Positions 35,107 through 44,536 of a stretch of 64,000 bases of DNA are shown here, piece by piece. Source of the stretch: Tolumonas auensis DSM 9187 (GTDB lineage: Bacteria; Pseudomonadota; Gammaproteobacteria; Enterobacterales; Aeromonadaceae); contig NC_012691.1 of NCBI RefSeq assembly GCF_000023065.1, positions 2,090,501 to 2,154,500 of the forward strand, written 5' to 3'. The notes under the pieces are model-generated. The model saw nothing but the letters and a program-made list of their open reading frames with translations. It did no database searches and had not been told where the DNA came from. The first letter of the stretch is position 1. Each line of letters opens with the position of its first letter. Made by a program: the position numbers and the translations under genes.

Positions 35107-36090
35107 CTATTTTGCAAGCATGATGTCGTTGATAATTTGCTGTGATGCAACCGCATCTTGTCGACTGATGGCTGCCATCAATTCATTGTTGTCATTGAGT
35201 TTTTCGCAGAGTTTGAGCAGTCGTTTTACTGTCGCAATATTGGTTTCTGCTTCACGAACGGGATCTAAGCCGCTCGCATCCGGGAAGGTATCGAAATAGT
35301 AAGCACCCTGATAACCGTCGCGCTGCATCTGCCACAGGAATTCGAGTGTTGCCCGCGGGTTAACTGACGCGACCATCAAACCGTCATCGCGTTTACCCCA
35401 GCCATCATTGCAGTCGAGACCCAGCAGACGTGAGCGGCGTGCCACCATTGCAGCGGCATAAGCAGGAATTTCGTTTGCGTAAAGAACGTGTGCGAAATCA
35501 AGCGTGATACCCAAGTTGTCACAACCGGCTTCATCAAGCGCCAGCAGACAGGTCGTCACGTTCGGGAAAATGCTAAATGCACGCGGTTCATTCGGTTTGT
35601 ATTCAATACTGATATCAACATCCGGTGCGTATTCAGCCACTTCACGAACTGCGCTTACCGCGTCTTCCCACACTTTTTTATAATCAGCCTGGAAACAATA
35701 ATCAAAGCCATCCTGACCCATCCAAAGTGTCATCAGCTTAGAGCCAAATTCACGGCCGGTATCAATGCCACGTTTAGTTAATTCAATGGCTTTGCGACGA
35801 ATTACCGGGTCCGGGTTTGTGAATGCACCAATTTTGAATTCCGGGGCATCCCAACGCATTTGCATGCCGTTAACAGCAAGGCCCACTTCTTCTATCTTCT
35901 GACGCATGGCCTTAATATCATCGGTAGTGATGTGTTGCGGGTAATTTAAATCCAGGTGAGTCAGACCTTTTGCGGTTGCTGCCCGCTCAATCATTTGCAT
36001 CACCGTTGGTTTGCCTTTTAGGTCTTTCCAGTAAAGGTGCGCACCTGAAGCAAATGAGTTCAGACGTGTAGCGAATTTTAGTTCAGACAT
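35107..36090 (-). CDS. TIM-barrel sugar isomerase/epimerase family protein
   Basis: A 327-aa soluble protein of the xylose-isomerase-like TIM-barrel (AP endonuclease 2) superfamily. Candidate metal ligands are Glu in SIEYKPNEPR (~162), Asp-His in ITLDFAHVLYA (~196-199), Asp in LGLDCNDGWG (~226) and Asp in YYFDTFPDASG. It is first in the six-gene operon, ahead of the Rbs-type importer, so it probably acts on the imported sugar before or after the PfkB kinase. Epimerase, isomerase or decarboxylase activities all occur in this superfamily; the substrate cannot be assigned. Confidence 0.8.
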   Translation of the reverse strand: MSELKFATRLNSFASGAHLYWKDLKGKPTVMQMIERAATAKGLTHLDLNYPQHITTDDIKAMRQKIEEVGLAVNGMQMRWDAPEFKIGAFTNPDPVIRRKAIELTKRGIDTGREFGSKLMTLWMGQDGFDYCFQADYKKVWEDAVSAVREVAEYAPDVDISIEYKPNEPRAFSIFPNVTTCLLALDEAGCDNLGITLDFAHVLYANEIPAYAAAMVARRSRLLGLDCNDGWGKRDDGLMVASVNPRATLEFLWQMQRDGYQGAYYFDTFPDASGLDPVREAETNIATVKRLLKLCEKLNDNNELMAAISRQDAVASQQIINDIMLAK

Positions 36091-36563
36091 GTGGATTCCT
36101 TTATAAACTGACCTGTAAAGTACTTTTCAACTTTACGGATTTCCGTGAAGTTGTTTAATTATTACTACCAAAATATCTTTTCTTCAAGGTCGGAAATCAT
36201 TCAATGCACCAATTTGAGATGTCATTCACGTATTTGATCTGAGTTGCTAACGCGGGATACCGGACGAAGTGAATATCCATCGCCAGAAGAGATTCAGACG
36301 AATAATTTGAGGGCTATGTGGGGGTCTGATAGTGCAGGACAAAGCACAGCGATCCGGAAGCGCCCGTGCTGTTGATGTCGGAGAAATGGTGTATCGCTTG
36401 ATGAAAGTCCACGGACTGGAGGGAGTATGAGTGACCGAGACAATTGACAATCAGCATTTCAGATAAAAGATGATGAAATTAATCATCCAGCATAAGAAAT
36501 TCTTCGATTTGATTGTTATCAGCAGTGACGGTCTGAATTAGACATTAACTGGTTGAATTTAAT
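36091..36563. other. Gene-free interval between the sugar operon and the AraC gene
   Basis: The first ~120 bases are AT-rich and likely hold the promoter of the minus-strand sugar operon. Bases ~36250-36450 are distinctly more GC-rich than both flanks and look like a foreign remnant, but no frame is protein-like and I do not recognise the element. Confidence 0.4.
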
Positions 36564-37376
36564 TTACTCAGAATTAACTGTCTTCCTGGAATAAAGCTGT
36601 TGATATGATGACGGAGTGATGCCAACCAACTTAACAAAGACTCTTCTGAAATATCCTACATCATTAAACCCTAACGTATTAGCTATATCTGTTATGTTTC
36701 TATCTCCTTCTGTCAAGGCTAGTTTTGCTGCTTTTATTTTTTGATGTTGAATACAATCAGTTAATGTTTGGTTAAACGTTTTCCTGAAAACCCGGCCGAG
36801 ATAATCAGGGTTACACTGGAGTCTTTTTGCAATTTGCGATGTTGTTATTTCCGTTTTATATGTCATTTTTATGATGGATTTTGCACTATATGCCAAACTA
36901 ACACTTTTGTTATCCTCATCATTTAGCTTTGTTTCAGAAATCTGCTTCATGATTAGCAGTAATATTAAATTCAATACGACTTTATCAGCATTACTTTCTT
37001 GCTCTGCAAGTAACATGTTAAATAAAGAAATAATTTTATTGGTGTCGCTAGATTTTGTTGTTTTTAATAATTGGACAATATTGTTATTCCTTCCCACATC
37101 ACTATAGTCATTAACATTGAAATGCACCCAATAAAACTTTAGATCTTTTGGATATTCATTAACACCTTCATGCTGTTGAAAAGGATACAACAACAATGAG
37201 TCCCCAGGAAGCAGATGATATTCGATATCATTTTCTTTCATGGATAACTCGCCACTAATAACATAAATTAACTCATATGAATTAATCACTCTTCTGGCAT
37301 GAATACCAGTTCCATTCGACACAAAAAACCCACCATTCTCTACATCAACTGAATGATTAATCAATATATCAGGCAT
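36564..37376 (-). CDS. AraC-family regulator with cupin sensor
   Basis: A 270-aa regulator with an N-terminal cupin-like domain (~1-110; SYELIYVISGELSMKEN and LLPGDSLLLYPFQQHEG) and a C-terminal double helix-turn-helix (~165-265; TSQIAKRLQCNPDYLGRVF and NITDIANTLGFNDVGYFRRV). It is divergent from the symporter/GH127 pair with a ~200-bp shared promoter region, so it most likely activates them in response to an arabinoside-derived sugar. Confidence 0.9.
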   Translation of the reverse strand: MPDILINHSVDVENGGFFVSNGTGIHARRVINSYELIYVISGELSMKENDIEYHLLPGDSLLLYPFQQHEGVNEYPKDLKFYWVHFNVNDYSDVGRNNNIVQLLKTTKSSDTNKIISLFNMLLAEQESNADKVVLNLILLLIMKQISETKLNDEDNKSVSLAYSAKSIIKMTYKTEITTSQIAKRLQCNPDYLGRVFRKTFNQTLTDCIQHQKIKAAKLALTEGDRNITDIANTLGFNDVGYFRRVFVKLVGITPSSYQQLYSRKTVNSE

Positions 37377-37574
37377 TAAAAAGTCTCATTAAGATTTTTC
37401 TAAAATAAATATATTGTAAATAGTTAATCCATAATTAGACCAAGCTCACAAATTAAAACCAGCAGTCGGAATTGTCCTTTTTATATACTAAAGCGTCATC
37501 TTGTTACTAAACGATTGACCTCTATAGTAGGTATCGCACACAACAACTTGTCTTCAAATATAATCGAGGCGCGT

Positions 37575-38975
37575 ATGAGCAACACGATAGATGAACAAAT
37601 CGAAATCAATCAGGTTACTGATTATGAAGAAAAAATAGGCAGTTGGGAGAAGTTTGGTTACGGATTAGGCGATGCCGGAGGTACCATAATCACAGGTCTA
37701 ATAGGAAATTTTTTAACTTTTTTCTATACCGATATCTTTGGTCTTACGCCTGCGATAGTCGGGATCTTATTTATGAGTCTGCGCATATTTGATGCGATAT
37801 CAGATCCGATAATGGGAGTTGTAGCAGACAAAACACGTAGTAAATATGGACGATTCCGACCATGGCAACTATGGATTGCAATACCTATTGGCATTATTGG
37901 AGCGCTAACATTCACTGTTCCAGATGTCAGCTATAACCTGAAAATTGCATATGCGTTTGTTACTTATTTATTGCTATCGCTTAGCTATACCGCTATCAAT
38001 GTTCCTTATTGTGCATTGATAAATACGATGACAACCAATCATAAAGAAGTGATTAAATGTCAAACATGGCGATTTGTGTTAACAGGTTTTGCTGGCTTAA
38101 TGGTGTCTGTTGGTTTGCCTTGGTTTGTAGGTTTTTTCAGTAAAGAAAATCAAGCTTCAGGTTACCAATACGGTGTAGGTATTTTATGTGTTATTGCTGT
38201 AGTCATGTTTTTGTGGTGTTTTTTTACTGTTAAAGAAAGAACGCCTGTCTCATCTCTGGGTAGTTTCTCATTAAGTGATCATATACGAAGCATTAAGAAA
38301 AATGATCAATTAATTCTTATGCTTGTCATGTCATTTTTGTTAATAAATGTATTTAACACTCGTGGTGGTGCTTATTTATATTTTATCTCATATGTACTAA
38401 ATGGTGATGCCAAATATACCTCTATGTTTTTTGGCATGGTTACTAGTGGGTTAATTTTAGGTCCTATATTAGCTAACTATCTAACTCGCATTATTGAACC
38501 AAAAAACCTATATTTTCACACAAATATTTTCCTTGGCATATATTCATTATTGATGTTGATTTTACCTGCATCAAGTAATGATCAAACATTATGGCTTGTT
38601 GTTATTTTCTCTTACAGTTTGATACTTGGATTCACCTTGCCACTACATTTTTCATTAATGGCCTTTGCTGATGATTATGGACAGTGGAAAACAGGAGTAA
38701 GATCGTCAGGTTTAAATTTTGCTTTTAACTTGTTCTGTATAAAACTGGCTTGGGCATCTAGTGCTGCGATAATCAGTTTAGTGTTCATTATTGTCGCGTA
38801 TGAACCAGGAATTGAACATCAAACAGCAAAATCAATCACGGGTATTACAAGTATTGAGACTATCATTCCTGCAATCATGCATTTTGCATTAGCGTTTATG
38901 ATTGCCAAAAGTAAATTAAGTTCAGAATTAATGACAACAATATCCACACAATTAAAAAACAAATTCATCAATTAA
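37575..38975 (+). CDS. GPH-family sugar:cation symporter
   Basis: A 466-aa inner-membrane protein of the glycoside-pentoside-hexuronide:cation family with about 12 TM helices. The start ATG at 37575 follows GAGG; the longer frame adds 20 residues with no ribosome site. Family motifs: [20 protein letters not shown] at the N-terminus, [20 protein letters not shown] (~75-95), and the central KERTPVSS loop. It is 10 bp upstream of the GH127 gene, so it probably imports a short L-arabinofuranosyl oligosaccharide or glycoside for intracellular cleavage. Confidence 0.9.
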   Translation: MSNTIDEQIEINQVTDYEEKIGSWEKFGYGLGDAGGTIITGLIGNFLTFFYTDIFGLTPAIVGILFMSLRIFDAISDPIMGVVADKTRSKYGRFRPWQLWIAIPIGIIGALTFTVPDVSYNLKIAYAFVTYLLLSLSYTAINVPYCALINTMTTNHKEVIKCQTWRFVLTGFAGLMVSVGLPWFVGFFSKENQASGYQYGVGILCVIAVVMFLWCFFTVKERTPVSSLGSFSLSDHIRSIKKNDQLILMLVMSFLLINVFNTRGGAYLYFISYVLNGDAKYTSMFFGMVTSGLILGPILANYLTRIIEPKNLYFHTNIFLGIYSLLMLILPASSNDQTLWLVVIFSYSLILGFTLPLHFSLMAFADDYGQWKTGVRSSGLNFAFNLFCIKLAWASSAAIISLVFIIVAYEPGIEHQTAKSITGITSIETIIPAIMHFALAFMIAKSKLSSELMTTISTQLKNKFIN

Positions 38976-38985
38976 GGGAATTATA

Positions 38986-40953
38986 ATGAAAAACCTATCA
39001 ACTGAGTCTTTATTCAAATATGTGAAAGTAACTGATGAATTCTGGAGCAAGTATCAATCATTAGTGAATGATGTTGTTATCCCTTATCAATGGAATGCGT
39101 TGAATGACAACATTGAAAATACAGAACCAAGTCATGCCATTAAAAATTTAAAAATTGCAGCTGGTGAAGCTGAGGGTGAGTTTTATGGCATGGTGTTCCA
39201 GGATAGTGATGTTACTAAATGGCTGGAAGCAGTTGCCTATTCACTTGCAAACAAACCGGATCCAGAATTAGAAAAAATCGCCGATGATGTTATTTCTCTC
39301 ATTGGCAAAGCGCAACTAGATAATGGTTATGTTAATACATATTTCACTATTAAAGAGCCTGAGAAAAAATGGACAAACCTGTGTGAATGCCATGAATTAT
39401 ATTGTGCAGGGCATCTTATCGAAGCAGGAGTCGCTTACTATCATGCAACAGGGAAAAATGCCTTATTGACTATTTCCTGCAAATTCGCAGATCACATCTA
39501 TGATGTCTTCGGTAATGAACCGGGCAAGCTGGCAGGTTACCCAGGACACCCGGAAGTAGAATTAGCGTTAATGCGTTTATATGAAGTTACGCAAAACGAA
39601 AAATATCTAAACATTTGTAAATATTTTATTGAACAACGAGGCCAGCAACCTCATTTTTATGATATCGAATTTAAGAAGCGTGGTGAAACATCATTCTGGC
39701 ATGTGCATGGACCTGCGTGGATGATCAAGGATAAACATTATAGCCAAGCTCATATTCCACTAGCAGAACAACACGAAGCTGTTGGTCATGCGGTACGATT
39801 TGTATATTTACTCGCTGGTGTCGCGCATCTTGCACGAATCAGCAAGGATCAAGAGAAACTCGGCATTTGCAAAATCCTGTGGGATAACATGGTAAATAAG
39901 CAAATGTATGTAACCGGCGGTATCGGTTCCCAAAGTTGCGGGGAATCCTTTAGCTGTGATTATGATTTACCTAATGATACGGCTTATACAGAAACATGCG
40001 CCTCTATTGGATTAATGATGTTTGCTAATCGTATGTTGCAGTTAGATACGAATAGTAAATATGGTGATGTTATGGAACGTGCACTCTATAACACAGTGCT
40101 AGCCGGAATGGCATTAGACGGCAAACATTTCTTCTATGTAAACCCGTTAGAGGTTCATCCGAAAAGCATTCAGCATAACCATATCTATGATCATGTAAAA
40201 CCAACACGACAACAGTGGTTTGGTTGTGCCTGCTGTCCCCCTAATATTGCACGAATTATTGGTTCAATTGGCAATTATATTTATTCCATCAAAGATGATG
40301 GGGTTTTAGTTAACTTATACATTGGAAATAAGACTCATATTGAATTGCCACAAGGACAACTATTACTTGAACAGAATGGTAATTATCCATGGCAGGATTC
40401 AATACAAATCGATGTTTCACCGACAATGCCATTACGAACTAAAATAGCATTACGTATTCCTGATTGGTGCCACTCTCCAATTTTATTTATTAATGATCAA
40501 CAACAAGAGTTAGAGAGCATCATATCTCAGGGCTATGCAGAGATTGACCGAATTTGGAAAGCTGGAGATCGGATCAGATTATCTCTGCCGATGGATGTTA
40601 TGGTGATCCGAGGGAACCCGCTATTACGTCATGCGGATGGGAAAATAGCTATTCAACGAGGTCCTCTCGTCTATTGCATCGAAGAACAGGATAATGGTGC
40701 TGAATTACATAATATTCGTTTAGATAGTACGACCAAATTTGAAACCTTCACTGGTAATGGATTATTTGCAGGCAAAACCTTAATAAAGGCTGATTCAGTG
40801 CGAATCGGTAGCCAAGATGCACAACTGTTACCATTGTATAGCTATAACCAACCCAAACCTGAAACTAAAAAACAGGAATTAATATTAATACCCTATTTTA
40901 CCTGGGCTAATCGTTCATTAGGTGAAATGAGAGTCTGGATAAACGAGAAGTAA
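38986..40953 (+). CDS. GH127 beta-L-arabinofuranosidase
   Basis: A 655-aa cytosolic glycoside hydrolase with no signal peptide. It is similar in length and pattern to Bifidobacterium HypBA1 (658 aa), which removes beta-1,2-linked L-arabinofuranose by a retaining mechanism with a zinc-bound cysteine nucleophile. Matching residues are E320 (HypBA1 E322, acid/base), E336 and C338 in YTETCAS (E338/C340), and the Cys pair C416-C417 in GCACCPPN (C417/C418). The catalytic set is complete. It forms an operon with the GPH symporter under a divergent AraC regulator. The expected substrates are plant hydroxyproline-rich glycoprotein arabinosides. Confidence 0.92.
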   Translation: MKNLSTESLFKYVKVTDEFWSKYQSLVNDVVIPYQWNALNDNIENTEPSHAIKNLKIAAGEAEGEFYGMVFQDSDVTKWLEAVAYSLANKPDPELEKIADDVISLIGKAQLDNGYVNTYFTIKEPEKKWTNLCECHELYCAGHLIEAGVAYYHATGKNALLTISCKFADHIYDVFGNEPGKLAGYPGHPEVELALMRLYEVTQNEKYLNICKYFIEQRGQQPHFYDIEFKKRGETSFWHVHGPAWMIKDKHYSQAHIPLAEQHEAVGHAVRFVYLLAGVAHLARISKDQEKLGICKILWDNMVNKQMYVTGGIGSQSCGESFSCDYDLPNDTAYTETCASIGLMMFANRMLQLDTNSKYGDVMERALYNTVLAGMALDGKHFFYVNPLEVHPKSIQHNHIYDHVKPTRQQWFGCACCPPNIARIIGSIGNYIYSIKDDGVLVNLYIGNKTHIELPQGQLLLEQNGNYPWQDSIQIDVSPTMPLRTKIALRIPDWCHSPILFINDQQQELESIISQGYAEIDRIWKAGDRIRLSLPMDVMVIRGNPLLRHADGKIAIQRGPLVYCIEEQDNGAELHNIRLDSTTKFETFTGNGLFAGKTLIKADSVRIGSQDAQLLPLYSYNQPKPETKKQELILIPYFTWANRSLGEMRVWINEK

Positions 40954-40972
40954 TCTACATTTTATATCACTC

Positions 40973-40996
40973 AAAAGCCCTGATTTCAGGGCTTTT
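40973..40996. terminator. Bidirectional terminator after GH127
   Basis: AAAAGCCCTGA pairs perfectly with TCAGGGCTTTT around TT. The A and T tracts serve both the plus-strand GH127 operon and the convergent minus-strand TPR gene. Confidence 0.85.
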
Positions 40997-41023
40997 AGCT
41001 AAGATTTATCGTTTAATTGCTGA

Positions 41024-41644
41024 TTACAATTCAGACAGCCTGTCCTGAATCTCCTGTTTCCGGCCTTTGTCGGCAAGCTCACGGCCGATACGTTCCGGGG
41101 CATTAAGGGCTTTCGTCAGGTAAGTTTTCGCTTCTTTTTTACGGCCTTGTTCCAGCAAGAAATCGCCATAAAAGAAATTAGGGTCAATACCATCAGGATT
41201 GATTACCAGCGCCTGTTTCAATAACTGCTCGGCTTGTTTGTTGTCACCAAAGCCGATCGGCCATCCCGGAACCTGATAATACAGTGTGCCGAGGCTGGTA
41301 TAAGCCGAACCATTTAACGATTTAGGATCACGAGCCAACGCCTGTTCAAGTTCACCTTTTGCTTCTTTCACCAAAGAGAGTGCGTCTAAGCCACCTTTTG
41401 CGCCGGCCCAACTACTTTTTACAATGGCAGACCAAATCAGTAAATCGACACGTGATTTGTTTTGCAAACTCTGTTGGCTTGCCTCTTTACTTAACGTTTC
41501 CAGACACCCTTCTTTTGCGTCCTTTTCTACCTGATACTGGCAAACACTCCACTGGTCCTGTATCTGAATTAATGCATCAGCAGCATGGACTTGCGGTGCC
41601 GCAACACTCACTAATCCCATTAAAAAAAAGTACTTTTTCATCAA
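41024..41644 (-). CDS. Exported TPR protein, last gene of the hemolysin-family operon
   Basis: A 206-aa protein with a Sec signal peptide (residues 1-21, MMKKYFFLMGLVSVAAPQVHA) and tetratricopeptide-like repeats in the second half (LNGSAYTSLGTLYYQVPGWP, then AEQLLKQALVINPDGIDPNF and EQGRKKEAKTYLTKAL). It should be periplasmic and act as a scaffold. Its start overlaps the SDR stop by 4 nt (ATGA), tying it to the five-gene operon. The mature protein has six or fewer cysteines and no catalytic motif. The partner is unknown. Confidence 0.75.
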   Translation of the reverse strand: MMKKYFFLMGLVSVAAPQVHAADALIQIQDQWSVCQYQVEKDAKEGCLETLSKEASQQSLQNKSRVDLLIWSAIVKSSWAGAKGGLDALSLVKEAKGELEQALARDPKSLNGSAYTSLGTLYYQVPGWPIGFGDNKQAEQLLKQALVINPDGIDPNFFYGDFLLEQGRKKEAKTYLTKALNAPERIGRELADKGRKQEIQDRLSEL

Positions 41645-42447
41645 TGAGTTCCTTTCTGAAAGGTAGCACGGGCGAATTTAGCAATGACAGGCAATTGTTT
41701 GATAATGGCGTTATCAACAAGCTGAGGTATGAGCCCATTTATGCGGACAAACAAGCCTTCCGGCCAGCCTAACCAGCGACGTTTTATCTCTTTTTGCAAA
41801 GCAGTCACGACTTCACGGGCAACCGACTCGGCAGTATCGCTTTTGGTGCCCAGTTCTTTGTTCATTGCATTAACAGCATCTGAATTGATCGAGGTTTGCG
41901 TCGCCCGGGGAGCAAAGTAGAGCACTTTAATTCCGCTACCGGCTAATTCTCTGTTCAGTGCTTCGCTAAAACCGCGGATAGCAAACTTGGTCGCACAGTA
42001 AACGCTGTATCCCGGATAACCAATACTGCCCAGACTTGAGCCTATATTCATGATCAGGGCCGGTTTGTTTAAATGCGGCAACATGGCTTTGGTCAGTAAA
42101 ACCGGAGCCTGCACGTTCACATGTAACTGTCGCTCAATCTGGGTTTCTGTCTGATCTTCCAGCCAGGCAAATTCATTGGTACCGGCATTGTTAATCAGTA
42201 CATCGATCCCGGCATTCAGCGCCGGATGTTGCAGCAACATAGCCCGGTCCGCAGTCTGAGTAAGATCAGCGACGATAATCTGATGACGATCCGGATAAGG
42301 TAATGACGCCTTCAGTTGTTCAAGCTGGCTTTCATTGCGACCATGCAGCACCAGAAAAGCATTTTGTTCTGCCAACGCATGGGATAATGCTTTCCCGATG
42401 CCACCACTGGCACCAGTTATCAATATTTTTGCATTTTCCAGTTTCAT
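41641..42447 (-). CDS. Short-chain dehydrogenase/reductase
   Basis: A 268-aa NAD(P)-dependent oxidoreductase. The nucleotide motif TGASGGIGKAL is at ~11-21, NNAG at ~86-89, the catalytic Ser in NIGSSLGSIG (~134-140), and the Y-x-x-x-K pair in YSVYCATKFAI (~150-157). The Arg in LHGRNES after beta-2 suggests NADP(H). It shares ATGA overlaps with both neighbours. In the operon context it may reduce or oxidise a fatty-acyl-derived carbonyl; this is inferred. Confidence 0.88.
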   Translation of the reverse strand: MKLENAKILITGASGGIGKALSHALAEQNAFLVLHGRNESQLEQLKASLPYPDRHQIIVADLTQTADRAMLLQHPALNAGIDVLINNAGTNEFAWLEDQTETQIERQLHVNVQAPVLLTKAMLPHLNKPALIMNIGSSLGSIGYPGYSVYCATKFAIRGFSEALNRELAGSGIKVLYFAPRATQTSINSDAVNAMNKELGTKSDTAESVAREVVTALQKEIKRRWLGWPEGLFVRINGLIPQLVDNAIIKQLPVIAKFARATFQKGTH

Positions 42448-43100
42448 GAGAGGTGCCCTGTTATTTCACGTAACATGTTGCCATAGAGCCGGTAGACGAC
42501 TTTTGCTGAATGTATGATCGCTTGCTGATCTTCCGGTTTTTCCACTTTGTCCATCAATGACTCAAAAAAACGCAGATGTTCCTGATCAAGTGCACCATGA
42601 GAGCTGAGATAGCTCATAGCATTGAGCGGTAAGCTAAGGCCCTTTTTCAATTGTTCAGCGACGTTGAGTGCAATAGCGACACTGGTACCTTCCAGCACCT
42701 GCACCATGCCAAAAAATCCCATGGGATTTGAACGGCTTATCTGGTCATAAAGAAATGCCACCATCAGTTCAATGGATAATCCCGGCTGACCGGTTCTGAC
42801 AGCTTCTGCATCGCCACCACATGCCCGGATATCGTTTAATATCCATTCCTGATGGCCATATTCTTCATCAATGTATTCTGCAATTGCGCCACGTACCCAC
42901 TCATAATCCTGTGGTAACTTTCCTCCGGTTGCCATCAGTAACGGAACGGTATGACGCACGTGGTAATAGGCTTGTCTCAGGAAAGCTATGTACATTTCCT
43001 TGTTAATATCGCCGGTGCGACAGGCTTCGATGATCGGTGCACTTAATAAATAATCGCGATCACGTGCAGTGCTATCCTGAAGTTGCTGGTAAAAAGTCAT
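42444..43100 (-). CDS. Heme-oxygenase-like diiron oxidase (TenA/UndA/PqqC-like)
   Basis: A 218-aa all-helical protein of the iron-containing redox/TenA-like superfamily. The likely diiron ligands are E80 and H83 (DEEYGHQEW), E137 (VLEGTSVAI), and H168, D172, H175 (SSHGALDQEHLRF). This matches the E-H / E / H-x3-D-x2-H pattern of heme-oxygenase-like diiron enzymes such as UndA and CADD, so it is probably an O2-using oxidase and not a thiaminase. ATGA-type overlaps link it to the ligase upstream and the SDR downstream. An UndA-like reaction on an activated or free fatty acid is a reasonable guess. Confidence 0.8.
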   Translation of the reverse strand: MTFYQQLQDSTARDRDYLLSAPIIEACRTGDINKEMYIAFLRQAYYHVRHTVPLLMATGGKLPQDYEWVRGAIAEYIDEEYGHQEWILNDIRACGGDAEAVRTGQPGLSIELMVAFLYDQISRSNPMGFFGMVQVLEGTSVAIALNVAEQLKKGLSLPLNAMSYLSSHGALDQEHLRFFESLMDKVEKPEDQQAIIHSAKVVYRLYGNMLREITGHLS

Positions 43101-44536
43101 ATGCGATCTCCTGCGAAAAACTGAGCAATCTGTGTCTGATAAGTGTCCAGAATCTTTTGCCGCTTCGGCCGTCCATTACTGGTTATTAATCCGGACGCAG
43201 CGGTCAGTTCAGCTTCGAAATAATGATGAATCCGTGCATAGTCGGGTAAATGGGTATTGAGATGAGCAATGTGCGCGGACAGTTGTTTTTCCTGTCCGGA
43301 GGTTGTTTGTACGATGGCAATATTGGCTGGCAAGGCATCACCGAATACGACAATGCGGGTTATTGACGGGTAAATCTGCGCCTCGGCTTCTATCCATTCC
43401 GGCGAGAAATTGCGTCCGAATGCGGTGATCTGCACATTTTTCTTGCGTCCGGTAATATGCAAAAAGCCCTGCTCGTCTATATGGCCTAAATCGCCAGTGG
43501 CTATCTGCTCATGAGAGGATGATTCGCCGAGATAGCCGAGCATAGCGGCACCATTTACCAAGACCTCACCATCTTTACTGATGACAACCTTGCAATGACG
43601 AAGCGGTAATCCCACTGCGCCGGGCAGATCATGGTCAGGCGAATTCAATGCGACTACAGATCCACATTCAGAAAGACCATAACCTTCATAAACAGGTAAG
43701 CCCGACTGACGTGCTGTATGAATTAAATCCGCCGCTACTTTCCCGCCACCCACGGCAACAAAACGTAAACTGGATGCCAGTGAATTGTCAGCACTGCACA
43801 TAGCAACCAGCATTCTGAGTAATTCGGGCACCAGCACCAGACTATGCGGCTGCCATGTCTTTAGTGCCTGAGCAAAAACCGGTGGTGAAAACTGACTGGA
43901 ACCGGTCAGCCCCACCTCGGCAAGAGAAGGGATACGGCTACTGGCGCCTGTCAGTAAAGGCACATACAGCCCGGTTATATTCTCCAGCAACGTAGATAAC
44001 GGCAGTAAGGTGAGATGCTGTCTGATCTCAGCAGAGCTGATGCGCTCTGTAATTGACTGACAAACATTCATCAGATGACTGAAACTCAGGCAAACCCCTT
44101 TGGGATGCCCGGTTGTACCTGATGTATAGGTAATTTTTGCAGTGCCTTCAGGAATGGATGGCACTTCTGCCGGCTGGCAGCGTTGCAATGGTAAAGAGGC
44201 TAATTGTGATGATAACCAGCCTGCTTTTGACGGACCAACCAGCGCATCGGCACCGCTCGTTTCCAGTAGCCAGTTTTGTTGTTCCTCACTAAAAAACAAG
44301 GGAACAGGAATAACGACGACACCGGAAAACATACAGGCGAGATCAACTAATGCCCAATCAATACCGTTATCTATCTGCAGGGCCAGGCGGGATATTTTCA
44401 GATCTTTCAGTTGATCAGATAATTGGCGGATTTCATGCTCAAGTGCGGCATAGGTGAGCGTTCGGTGGCTATCATATAAAGCCGGACGATTCGGATCTTC
44501 AGCGGCGATCCGGCTGATTTGTTCAAACAAGTTCAT
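43097..44536 (-). CDS. AMP-dependent acyl ligase (ANL family)
   Basis: A 479-aa adenylate-forming enzyme. Core motifs: P-loop ITYTSGTTGHPKGVCLSFSH (~136-155), YEGYGLSECG (~284-293), TGDLGHIDEQGFLHITGRKK (~346-365), and the C-terminal catalytic Lys in SNGRPKRQKIL (~457-467). It is shorter than typical acyl-CoA ligases (about 550), with a compact N-terminus. It probably activates a carboxylic or fatty acid for the oxidase/SDR genes that follow. Overlaps of 4 nt on both sides indicate a single coupled operon. Confidence 0.87.
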   Translation of the reverse strand: MNLFEQISRIAAEDPNRPALYDSHRTLTYAALEHEIRQLSDQLKDLKISRLALQIDNGIDWALVDLACMFSGVVVIPVPLFFSEEQQNWLLETSGADALVGPSKAGWLSSQLASLPLQRCQPAEVPSIPEGTAKITYTSGTTGHPKGVCLSFSHLMNVCQSITERISSAEIRQHLTLLPLSTLLENITGLYVPLLTGASSRIPSLAEVGLTGSSQFSPPVFAQALKTWQPHSLVLVPELLRMLVAMCSADNSLASSLRFVAVGGGKVAADLIHTARQSGLPVYEGYGLSECGSVVALNSPDHDLPGAVGLPLRHCKVVISKDGEVLVNGAAMLGYLGESSSHEQIATGDLGHIDEQGFLHITGRKKNVQITAFGRNFSPEWIEAEAQIYPSITRIVVFGDALPANIAIVQTTSGQEKQLSAHIAHLNTHLPDYARIHHYFEAELTAASGLITSNGRPKRQKILDTYQTQIAQFFAGDRI

